A model generated the notes under the pieces. The model had not been told where the DNA came from and did no database searches. It was given only the letters and a program-made list of their open reading frames with translations. A DNA stretch of 7,055 nt from positions 1 to 7,055 of the forward strand of contig JAHELO010000083.1 in assembly GCA_024644145.1 (NCBI GenBank), given 5' to 3'. The position numbers and the translations under genes are program-made. Within the stretch, counting starts at the first letter, position 1, and each line of letters opens with the position of its first letter. The stretch comes from Christiangramia sp. (GTDB lineage: Bacteria; Bacteroidota; Bacteroidia; Flavobacteriales; Flavobacteriaceae). Positions 1 through 6,617 of the stretch are shown here, piece after piece.

Positions 1-1013
1 TCTTTATCATTATAAACCTGCACAGCATAATTTACAAACTCTGTTAAGTCCGCGGTAATAAACCCGTTCCACTCATCTGAGTTGTTAATTCCTTCAGCAC
101 CAGTCCTGGTTGTTACAGAGGGTGTGCCACTAGTCATAGCCTCTATGAGTTTACCTTTTAATCCCGCTCCAAACTGAATAGGAGCCAGGCAAACCCTTGC
201 CTTTCTCATAACCGCCTGCGAATCTTCTACCCAGCCATGCACGAAAAAATTCTCTTTAGGATTGTCAAGGTTAAATACCTTTTGCGATGGATACGCTCCG
301 TAGATATTTAATCTGGCCTCCGGTAATTTTTTCCGCAGGAGTGGCCATACTTTTTCTTTTAAATACAAAACAGCATTCCAATTGGGTTCATGGAGAAAAT
401 TTCCAATACTTATAAAATCTTTCCTTTCTTCATATGCAGGTAAAATAGAAGTGCCTTCCTCGAGTGGATCCAACATAAATGGCATATAAAGCAATAGTTC
501 CTCCGGAAGCCCGAATTTAGAAGTAAGTAATTCCATTTCAATGTCTGAAATTATCAAGCTAAGGTCACAACGATAAATGGCAGAGATCTCTCTTATTGTA
601 AGGTCTGAGTCCAGATAAAATTCTTCCACTTCTTTCCCTGACTTATAAGCCTGATACCTGGCATTTCTTAGAAAATGCAAATCTTCGGTATCCAGAATCT
701 TAATAGCATCTGGGCAAACATTATCTACCCTCCATCCAAATTGTTCCTCCATCATAAACCTGTCAAACAGAACGATGTCAGGATTTAAATCTTCTAAAAA
801 CACATCAAATTCAGAGTCGTTTAATTTTATTTTTACCTCATGGATACCGCGGGCCCTAAGATCTGTTTTATTCTGGGTAGGTTTAGCTGTAGTAGCGAAT
901 GTAATCTGGTAACTTTCGCTTTTAAAAAACTCTATTAATTGCATCATTCTGGCGCCGGCAGCAGAAGAGGCAGGTTCAGGCCACACATAACCAATAATGA
1001 GGAGGGTAGTCAT
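1..1013 (-). CDS. GT-B fold glycosyltransferase, family 4-like (C-terminus cut off by window edge)
   Basis: My own translation of the minus strand from the ATG at 1011-1013 gives 337 open codons to the window edge without a stop, so the gene is partial at its 3' end. The N-terminus (MTTLLIIGYVWPEPASSAAG) is the first beta strand and glycine-rich loop of a GT-B glycosyltransferase. Residues about 84-120 hold the segment DRFMMEEQFGW followed by LDTEDLHFLRNAR, which I recognise from a bacterial glycosyltransferase family. The C-terminal Rossmann domain starts near residue 199 (FISIGNFLHEPN). It contains the nucleotide-sugar site FGAGLKGKLIEAM (281-293) followed by SGTPSVTTRTGAEGI (295-309), typical of Glyco_trans_1_4 proteins. 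There is no signal peptide or membrane segment, so it is probably cytosolic, transferring a sugar from a nucleotide donor to an unknown acceptor (surface glycan or lipid). It lies 23 bp after the permease gene on the same strand and is probably cotranscribed. Donor and acceptor cannot be predicted. Confidence 0.92.
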   Translation of the reverse strand, partial: MTTLLIIGYVWPEPASSAAGARMMQLIEFFKSESYQITFATTAKPTQNKTDLRARGIHEVKIKLNDSEFDVFLEDLNPDIVLFDRFMMEEQFGWRVDNVCPDAIKILDTEDLHFLRNARYQAYKSGKEVEEFYLDSDLTIREISAIYRCDLSLIISDIEMELLTSKFGLPEELLLYMPFMLDPLEEGTSILPAYEERKDFISIGNFLHEPNWNAVLYLKEKVWPLLRKKLPEARLNIYGAYPSQKVFNLDNPKENFFVHGWVEDSQAVMRKARVCLAPIQFGAGLKGKLIEAMTSGTPSVTTRTGAEGINNSDEWNGFITADLTEFVNYAVQVYNDK

Positions 1014-1036
1014 TTCTTTTTCTCAAAAATAGTATT

Positions 1037-2848
1037 TTATAGCAGACCCGATAAAAGAAAGGTAGCTGTTATCCATAAAATGATAGAGAGGACCCCACCA
1101 ATCATTAGAAAATGTTTGAATTTATATATGCCCATTCCGTAAATGATCGTGTTGGTTTGATAGCCTACAGGTGTGAAAAAACTGAAATTAGAAGCGAACA
1201 GCACAGATAAGATAAAAGGTTTAGGATCTAAGTTTAATGAAGCCGCAATGGTGATCGCAATGGGTGTTATAATAATTGCCGTTGCATTATTAGAGATAAA
1301 TCCGCTTAAAAACATTGTTACGAGAAAAAGTAATCCAATGATCATAATACTTCCCTGGTTAGCCATTACCATTAGAAGGTTAGTGGCCAGCCATTGATCG
1401 GCGCCGGTATTGTTCATCGCAACACCTAGGGGGATCATTCCTGCCAGCAGGAAAATGATCTGCCAGTTAATTTGTGAGTAAACTTTTCCCAGGTCTATAC
1501 ATCTTAAAAAAATCATTAAAAAGCATCCAATTAAGGCACTTTTCAAGATTGGGAAAATAGAAAAGGCAGATAGGCCGATTACCAGCAACAGGATACCGAA
1601 GGTGAGATTTCTTTTCCACCTGGTCACGACATTAATATCACGGTGTTCCTGCAGGATACTTATATTATCCATTTTGTTTAGCTGTTCCAGGTCATTATCT
1701 GTCACCTCAACCAGTAAGCGGTCTCCAACTCTTAATTCTATTTCATCAGATTTTTTATCGAAGATTCTTCTCCCCGGATTCCTTAAACTTCTTCTTTTTC
1801 TAATGGCCAGAGGTACTGCCCCGTGAAGATCGTACCAGCCTACTGTTTTTATACTTTTTCCTATAAGCGGTGAGTTAGGGAGCATAAGTAATTCTACAAG
1901 CTGAATTTTCTCTTCCCTGTTATCTGCCTGTTTATCCACATGGCCAAAGACTTCATCTTCAGATTTTTTTATGATGATAAGGTCTCCGGCCTCCTTCAGC
2001 TGTATGAGTTGCTCAATATTACATCTTAATAAGAGTTGATCACCCTCCTTTAGGGTGGTGTACTTGCCCGGGTGTTCATTGATCACTGCTTTCCGCTTTA
2101 ATCTAATCACCTCTATATCATGATTTTCTTTTCCGAAAATCTCTTCTATATTTTTCCCAATCAGCTTAGAATTTTTGGATACTATTCCACGGGTAATGAA
2201 TTCATCCAGATCATAAACATTAGACAGGTTAGGTTTGGAGGTCCCGGGTAAAAATTTTGCCATTAGGCTCACGATCACTATCGTAATTATGAAAAATATT
2301 ACTCCCAGCCATGTGAATTCAAAAAAGCTGAAACGTTCAACTCCTCTCTTCATAGCCACGGCATTAACTATAAGGTTAGTAGAAGTACCCATTAGGGTGC
2401 AACTTCCCCCAATGATACCGGCAAAGGAAATAGGAAGTAAAAGCTTAGCATTGGGAATATTATACTTTTCGGTAAGCTCATTTATAATTTTTACGAAAAC
2501 CAGCACAACAGCTGTAGTATTAATAAATGCAGAAATACTTCCGGCAATGAACATAAAAACCGGGACCATTAAAAATAAAGGAACTCCCCGTAGTTTTTTT
2601 AGACTGTTAGTGAGCCAGTTAATAACACCATTTTCTTCAAGGCCTATTGCTATGATCATTAGCGCCATAACGGTAATGGTTGCAGGACTTGAGAATCCGC
2701 TAATGGCTTCCTCCGGACTAATTAGATTGGTAAGCAGCAAGCTCACCATAATGAAAAAGGCGATCTTATCTACCGGAAATATTTCCAGGGCAAAAAGTAT
2801 AATCACCGTAATTATGATGATAAATAGTATGATAATTTCCAGTGTCAT
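1037..2848 (-). CDS. SLC13-family (DASS-type) permease with two RCK_C/TrkA_C domains
   Basis: A 603-residue inner-membrane transporter of the ion transporter superfamily. The N-terminal half has about five to six hydrophobic segments (residues 3-205). It carries FINTTAVVLVF (108-118) and GGSCTLMGTSTNLIVN (147-162), the paired 'NTA' and 'GTxxN' signatures that form the first half of the cation/substrate site in SLC13 proteins. A soluble insert of about 210 residues follows, with two RCK_C (TrkA_C) domains at about 215-293 and 315-398. Each has the pattern S-x-LIGK near its start (227-232 and 326-331) and a GD-x-LL motif near its end (269-273 and 375-379). The C-terminal membrane half (415-603) repeats the signature as FISNNATAIIITP (517-529) and FFTPVGYQTNTIIYG (557-571). 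Length and order match bacterial permeases annotated as SLC13 with TrkA_C domains. Family members carry dicarboxylates, sulfate or other anions with Na+; the substrate here is unknown. RCK_C domains commonly bind small ligands, so allosteric gating is possible. The start gives an immediate hydrophobic helix (MTLEIIILF), and no better upstream start is evident. Confidence 0.93.
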   Translation of the reverse strand: MTLEIIILFIIIITVIILFALEIFPVDKIAFFIMVSLLLTNLISPEEAISGFSSPATITVMALMIIAIGLEENGVINWLTNSLKKLRGVPLFLMVPVFMFIAGSISAFINTTAVVLVFVKIINELTEKYNIPNAKLLLPISFAGIIGGSCTLMGTSTNLIVNAVAMKRGVERFSFFEFTWLGVIFFIITIVIVSLMAKFLPGTSKPNLSNVYDLDEFITRGIVSKNSKLIGKNIEEIFGKENHDIEVIRLKRKAVINEHPGKYTTLKEGDQLLLRCNIEQLIQLKEAGDLIIIKKSEDEVFGHVDKQADNREEKIQLVELLMLPNSPLIGKSIKTVGWYDLHGAVPLAIRKRRSLRNPGRRIFDKKSDEIELRVGDRLLVEVTDNDLEQLNKMDNISILQEHRDINVVTRWKRNLTFGILLLVIGLSAFSIFPILKSALIGCFLMIFLRCIDLGKVYSQINWQIIFLLAGMIPLGVAMNNTGADQWLATNLLMVMANQGSIMIIGLLFLVTMFLSGFISNNATAIIITPIAITIAASLNLDPKPFILSVLFASNFSFFTPVGYQTNTIIYGMGIYKFKHFLMIGGVLSIILWITATFLLSGLL

Positions 2849-2979
2849 ATTGCCGGGTAATTCTATATAAAAATATGTTTAAGTTACTTTATCTCTGATT
2901 CTTTGAGAAAAGTTTATGATTCGTGTTTTGGTTATAGACCGGCTTTCTATTTAATTTCAAGGAAGCTAAATCAATTATT
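2849..2979. promoter_or_regulatory. Divergent intergenic region between permease and gre-like gene
   Basis: This 131-bp AT-rich stretch separates two divergently transcribed genes and must hold at least their two promoters, since neither has another upstream region. I see no strong palindrome, riboswitch or hairpin in it. On the minus strand TATTTTTA (complement of 2868-2875) fits seven of eight positions of the Bacteroidota -7 consensus TAnnTTTG, but no matching TTTG -33 box lies at the right distance. Neither gene has a well-spaced Shine-Dalgarno sequence; AAGGA near 2959-2963 is about 17 bp from the gre-like ATG, too far to be normal, and this is usual for the phylum. Confidence 0.45.
2902..2930 (+). 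promoter_or_regulatory. Candidate Bacteroidota-type promoter for the gre-like gene
   Basis: TTTG at 2902-2905 and GTGTTTTG at 2923-2930 are 17 bp apart. This matches the flavobacterial arrangement of a TTG/TTTG -33 element, a 17-23 bp spacer and a TAnnTTTG -7 element, except that the TA of the -7 box is GT. The start of transcription would fall near 2937, leaving a leader of about 40 nt before the ATG at 2980. This is a pattern match only. Confidence 0.28.
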
Positions 2980-3480
2980 ATGAGCAGGGGATTTGTAAAA
3001 GAAGAAGATCAGGAAGAGCCAGTATTAGTTCCTCCCAGAGCTGCATTGCCAGATGGGGTGACTAATTATGTGACACAAAATGGGCTAATGGAATTGAAAA
3101 AAGAGATGGAAGAGTTGGAGGAACAACGCTCCTCAATAGATCAGGATAATGAAACCGAAAGGCGAAGGTCACAAAGTCTTATAGATGGTAAAATTAATCT
3201 TCTTGCAGAACGGCTCAATTCTGCAAGACTATTAACTCCCGAAGATCTTCCAAAAGATGAAGTGAGATTTGGTGCTCAAGTGGAAATAAAGAATTTAGGA
3301 GACGGAAAAAAGCAGGAATTTCAGATTGTGGGTGTGGATGAAGCAAATATTAAAAAGCAAAAGATCGCTTTCGTTGCGCCTATTGCTAAAGCTATAACCG
3401 GGAGGAAAGCCGGAGAGGAAATAGAATTTAAACTAGGGGAAGAAGTAAGAAAACTGAAGATATTAAAGATCACTTATTGA
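2980..3480 (+). CDS. GreA/GreB-family transcription factor, divergent, without canonical acidic tip
   Basis: A 166-residue cytosolic protein of the Gre family, whose members enter the secondary channel of RNA polymerase. The layout is an N-terminal extension of about 28 residues (MSRGFVKEEDQEE, then a PP-R-LP-G segment), a helical hairpin at about 32-86 rich in Glu, Gln, Arg and Leu, and the FKBP-like GreA/GreB C-terminal domain at about 93-166. The latter shows VRFGAQVEI (95-103), QIVGVDEA (115-122), the 'SPIAKAL'-like APIAKAIT (133-140) and G-x-KAGEE (141-147). Canonical GreA and GreB hold two acidic residues in a tip motif like D-x-x-E-N-A-E-Y. Here the hairpin tip reads SSIDQDNETERRRSQSL (51-67), which is shorter and Arg-rich and lacks the ENAEY block. 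The protein may therefore bind polymerase without standard cleavage stimulation; that is inference. Relatives are common in Bacteroidota and I recall some carrying the misleading name '3-oxoacyl-ACP synthase'. No gene symbol is given because it is not the standard greA. Its last 7 bases overlap the end of the convergent usher-like gene. Confidence 0.88.
   Translation: MSRGFVKEEDQEEPVLVPPRAALPDGVTNYVTQNGLMELKKEMEELEEQRSSIDQDNETERRRSQSLIDGKINLLAERLNSARLLTPEDLPKDEVRFGAQVEIKNLGDGKKQEFQIVGVDEANIKKQKIAFVAPIAKAITGRKAGEEIEFKLGEEVRKLKILKITY
3474..3480. other. Tail-to-tail overlap of two convergent genes
   Basis: The plus-strand gre-like gene ends with TGA at 3478-3480, and the minus-strand usher-like gene ends with TAA (plus-strand TTA at 3474-3476). 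The two coding regions thus share seven bases and leave no room for a terminator between them. Each transcript must end inside the opposite gene, so the mRNA 3' ends are expected to be complementary. Confidence 0.9.
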
Positions 3481-6071
3481 TCCTCTTCTTTTTTAGCTTC
3501 AATGATAAATTCCAGATTGTCTACAATATCACCAAATTCTGATATTTCAATATCAAAGGAAAATTTTCCGGGATTTGAAGTGAAACCTAATTGGTTTAAC
3601 TGTTCTTCATCAATTTTAGCAATATAATTGCCCGGTTTTAATCCCAAATAACTGAAATAACCATCCCCTTCACTTAATACACTAGTTACTTTAATCTTCT
3701 CTGAATTATAAATATTTATAAGAATTCGTCCCTGGCCTTCAATTTTATTTTTGTCTTTTAAAAACACCATCCCAGATAATTCACCTAGTACATTTATAGG
3801 TATTTCAAGCTTTCGGTAATGATTAGGCAGGGTTTCAATAGCGATTCTGGAATTTTCAATTTTCCATGCAATATTATCCAGACTGGAAGGATCTATCTCA
3901 AGGATAAGTTCACGATATGGCTGAAGGTCTGATATTTGAATGATGGTCTTTTCCTTATTATAACTTAGATTTCCAGGCTTACTCTTTAACTTTAAGCCGG
4001 ATACCAATGGCTCCATTGCATCCCTTTTCCCGTTGGCATTGTAATCCAGGAAAGGGTAGATTGTAACCCCGGCTTTCCCTACACTATTGCGCCGGGTTCC
4101 CGAAAGTTTTTGCGTGTTCCTGTCAAATAACAGACTTCCCTGTGCTGACTGAACGAATGAAGAATTTCTGTTTCCTATTCTTGAGGTAAGGGAGGTCTGG
4201 GCAAAATTGAAATTATAGCGTAATCCTATTTCAAAAGTATGTGCATCTCTTCTGAAATTGTTTTCATAAGCAATATTAAAAAATCCCCTTTTGAAAATTG
4301 CTCTTTCAAATTCAAGAACTGTATTGGTAAGCCTTCCAGAACCATATTCATACTGGATCTGGGGTGAGAATAAAAATTGATATGGTAACCTGTAGGTCTG
4401 TGATAATGTAGTGTAGACTGTAGGTTTCAATGCATTTTGGTTAAACAAACCAAAGGTTGTAAGATTGGTACTTACGCCAAAAAGGAGACCAGATAAAAGA
4501 AACTGGCCAGTTGTAAATTGAGTTGTAGGTAATATAACCTGATTTACACTAAAGCGGGAAAAGGCTGTAAAGAATTTTGTCCTGATAGGAGAAGACAGGG
4601 TGATCTTCCTTTCTTCCAGATAATTATAGTTCACGGCTGTTTGATCACTATCATAATTCGTGTAGTTAAGATCTACCTGAAAATTGGAACCACTTCTGTA
4701 ACTTAATAGAGCTTCTGCTTTTACCCCATAAGTATATTCACCTGAAAATAACAGGTTGGAGCCAAGCCTTGCAGATGTATTTAGAAAAGGCATCACTTCA
4801 CCGCTATCAATACCGTTAAGATATTCAACCCCTCCTCCAATAGTAATCCCATTGCTCAAACCATAATTAAGATTTAATCTGGAAAACTTTCTGTTTTCAT
4901 CATCTTCAACAATACCAGCACTTAAAGTATATTCCAGTTCATTTTTTGGAATAAAATTATAGGGAATGTTAATGTTCCTTTCTTCAGATCGTTCTTCGCC
5001 ATAAGGACCATAAAATCGAAGATCTACGCTGGTATTCCCATATACTAATGGAATATCAAAACTATAAAACCCCGAAGCATCAGCTACCGTATAATCTATT
5101 AGTACATTATTCACATAAAGCTCAACGGTCCACCTGGGTTCGGTAAATTCACTTAAGGTATAAGTTCCGAAAGACCTACGGTTCATCACTGGGGAATTGC
5201 TAAATTGAATTCCTACAACTGGAGCGAACAGAGAGGAGGTAGAGCGGGTAAAGATTTTTCCCGCTGTGATTTGTTTAAAGTAGGTACTGTTATTATTAAC
5301 CAGTTTCCATTGATAGAACTGGTTTCGGGAAGTAAGAGGAATATTCGTTGAATAGTTCAGTCGAAGATTCGTTTCCCCGCCAGCGATCATTGTGCCCAGT
5401 CCCAGATTTAATCGATTGTCGTTATCTCCCCGGGTTTGTTGTGTGGTAATAAGACCCCAATCCAGCATACCTGCCCTGAAGAACGGATAATCTCTCCTGA
5501 TCAAGGTGTCTGGTTCTATAACCCCTTTAACACGGTTGATGCTACTCCTCATGGATTCCAGTCTCATTTGTTTTACCACAGGTAATTCCAGACTAGTTTG
5601 AAGCTCGGCCGAAAGACTACGAAAGTTGAAAATCACCTGCAGGCCAAAAAGTTTTTCAAATATTCCTGTTCGTAAATAGAAAGTAGTTGGAGTAATAACA
5701 TAATCATCGCTTTGGAGCTCAATAACTTCATCTTTTACTTCCAATTGGGATGTAACACTGTTTATGCGGAAACTATTAGCGGGATCTATTACATAACCGG
5801 AGAAAATTTTTCCTGACTCATTCGAATCTATCTTCAGCTGAAGAATTTCGAATAAAGAGGATACGGCGAGATATGCTTCCTGATCTATAATGGCTACAGG
5901 TACTTCAAAGGTACCCAACCTTGGTATCTTTAGATCTATTAATAATTCATCGTAAAGAGGCTGTTCCTGAGCCTGCATATTTATTCCACAAAAAAGAAGA
6001 AAGAAAACGAAGGCTGGTTTTCTCAGGTTAATTACAGCACTGAAAAAAGAAATGGAATACTTTTCCCGCAT
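3474..6071 (-). CDS. Usher-like outer membrane beta-barrel protein with plug-like and C-terminal beta domains
   Basis: An 865-residue exported protein. Residues 1-34 form a Sec signal peptide with hydrophobic core AFVFFLLFCGI and a likely cut in MQA|Q. The only cysteine (C28) lies in it, and LLFC is a poor lipobox. Residues 36-165 are a beta-rich periplasmic N-terminal domain (EVPVAIIDQEAYLAVSSLFE, 56-75; LFGLQVIFNF, 141-150). From about 195 to 665, amphipathic strands with many Tyr/Asn/Arg indicate an outer membrane barrel. It is interrupted by a segment at about 311-370 (EPRWTVELYVNNVLIDYTV, then a G-FYSFDIPL and DLRFYGPYGEER stretch) that resembles the usher plug, where a pilus usher reads 'ELYxNG... 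G.F.f.dlPl..G...i.l.fYGP.G'. This pattern recalls CS1/CFA-type ushers. After the barrel come an EF-hand-like loop (D676-N678-N680-G681-D684-E687) in an SdrD_B-like strand region and a carboxypeptidase-regulatory-like beta sandwich (about 765-858). Length fits the usher range (about 800-900). It is last in a minus-strand operon, 12 bp after the DUF4402 gene, its probable cargo or partner. The usher assignment is by eye; a generic surface barrel is the alternative. Confidence 0.78.
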   Translation of the reverse strand: MREKYSISFFSAVINLRKPAFVFFLLFCGINMQAQEQPLYDELLIDLKIPRLGTFEVPVAIIDQEAYLAVSSLFEILQLKIDSNESGKIFSGYVIDPANSFRINSVTSQLEVKDEVIELQSDDYVITPTTFYLRTGIFEKLFGLQVIFNFRSLSAELQTSLELPVVKQMRLESMRSSINRVKGVIEPDTLIRRDYPFFRAGMLDWGLITTQQTRGDNDNRLNLGLGTMIAGGETNLRLNYSTNIPLTSRNQFYQWKLVNNNSTYFKQITAGKIFTRSTSSLFAPVVGIQFSNSPVMNRRSFGTYTLSEFTEPRWTVELYVNNVLIDYTVADASGFYSFDIPLVYGNTSVDLRFYGPYGEERSEERNINIPYNFIPKNELEYTLSAGIVEDDENRKFSRLNLNYGLSNGITIGGGVEYLNGIDSGEVMPFLNTSARLGSNLLFSGEYTYGVKAEALLSYRSGSNFQVDLNYTNYDSDQTAVNYNYLEERKITLSSPIRTKFFTAFSRFSVNQVILPTTQFTTGQFLLSGLLFGVSTNLTTFGLFNQNALKPTVYTTLSQTYRLPYQFLFSPQIQYEYGSGRLTNTVLEFERAIFKRGFFNIAYENNFRRDAHTFEIGLRYNFNFAQTSLTSRIGNRNSSFVQSAQGSLLFDRNTQKLSGTRRNSVGKAGVTIYPFLDYNANGKRDAMEPLVSGLKLKSKPGNLSYNKEKTIIQISDLQPYRELILEIDPSSLDNIAWKIENSRIAIETLPNHYRKLEIPINVLGELSGMVFLKDKNKIEGQGRILINIYNSEKIKVTSVLSEGDGYFSYLGLKPGNYIAKIDEEQLNQLGFTSNPGKFSFDIEISEFGDIVDNLEFIIEAKKEEDQ

Positions 6072-6083
6072 TGGTAATACAGC

Positions 6084-6617
6084 TTATTCCTGGATAAAAT
6101 TTATAATGATTGTTCCGCTGTAATTTCCCGGTGGGTTGGCAGAATCTACACTGCTCACATTTAAAGTGCCGCCTACATAAACTTCATGAGGAATTGTAGG
6201 GCTACCCTGAGTTACAAATGTTGGGCCGGTACTAAAATCGGAATCGGCAATATTTAAATACATGGTTCCCCCATTACTGCCGGTTAGTTCAAAATTATTA
6301 GATGCGGGCAGAATGTTTATTATGGTACCCGGCAAAGCGAATACATCAAATAGAGCAGAGGTAATTCGCTGACCGTCAACAATTATCACATCTCCTGTGG
6401 TAGTAGGGGTACTGTCATAAGATACGTGTAAGGTCCCCGTACCATTTCCGGTAACAAAAGCACCAAAATCCAAAAACCTGGCCGTTCTAACCTGTACATC
6501 TATGGGCACTGGCGGGTTTTCCTGAGCCGAGATAGTCGTAGGGAAAGCGAATATAAACAGTACGATTATACCAGATATTCTAAAGGAGGATTTTATATAA
6601 TTAAATAATTTTATCAT
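6084..6617 (-). CDS. DUF4402-type secreted beta protein, candidate fibre/pilin-like subunit
   Basis: A 177-residue protein with a Sec signal peptide (hydrophobic core GIIVLFIFAFPTTIS, likely cut after A31 in ISA|Q). The mature part of about 146 residues is cysteine-free and nearly all beta. It follows the DUF4402 pattern I know: a short strand leading into RFLDFGAFVTGNGTGTLHVS (48-67), then TTGDVIIVDGQ (73-83), an A-F-V-F-LPG core strand (89-97), NFELTGSNGGTMYLN (108-122), the 'VGGTLNV' motif at 148-154 and a final GNYSGTIIINF strand (164-174). DUF4402 proteins in proteobacteria are, to my knowledge, often encoded beside PapD-like chaperones and FimD-like ushers. The final strand pattern also resembles the spore coat U (SCPU) subunits of archaic pili. 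The next gene, 12 bp on, is usher-like, which supports a role as an assembled surface subunit. The ATG is fixed by the ATGA overlap with the preceding gene, implying translational coupling. Role as a pilin is inference; the family has no proven function that I know. Confidence 0.8.
   Translation of the reverse strand: MIKLFNYIKSSFRISGIIVLFIFAFPTTISAQENPPVPIDVQVRTARFLDFGAFVTGNGTGTLHVSYDSTPTTTGDVIIVDGQRITSALFDVFALPGTIINILPASNNFELTGSNGGTMYLNIADSDFSTGPTFVTQGSPTIPHEVYVGGTLNVSSVDSANPPGNYSGTIIINFIQE
6614..6617 (-). other. ATGA stop/start overlap coupling the T9SS-tail gene to the DUF4402 gene
   Basis: On the minus strand the TGA of the upstream T9SS-tail gene (plus-strand TCA, 6614-6616) overlaps the ATG of the DUF4402 gene (plus-strand CAT, 6615-6617). 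This four-base overlap places both genes in one operon and suggests translational coupling. It also settles the start codon of the downstream gene. Confidence 0.9.

Noticed and set aside
939..1826. Short plus-strand open frames at 939-1142, 1173-1397 and 1602-1826
   Set aside because: All three are antisense to the permease or to the start of the glycosyltransferase, show no family resemblance, and have no promoter or start context that would support them.
2235..2870. A 211-codon plus-strand open frame opposite the permease gene
   Set aside because: It lies wholly antisense to the N-terminal membrane half of the permease. Its composition is the mirror of hydrophobic codons, and it shows no recognisable domain. 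The permease has clear SLC13 and RCK_C motifs, so this is a shadow frame.
3468..3496. Possible intrinsic terminator, GATC-N7-GATC followed by a T-rich run
   Set aside because: The stem is only four AT/GC-mixed base pairs and cannot be extended. The T-run is interrupted by C residues and it lies inside coding sequence, so it is well below what I would call a terminator.
5980..6071. Lipoprotein signal at C28 of the usher-like protein
   Set aside because: The residues before the cysteine are LLF rather than the L-[AST]-[GA] of a lipobox, and a good signal peptidase I site follows at MQA|Q, so a normal Sec signal peptide is more likely.
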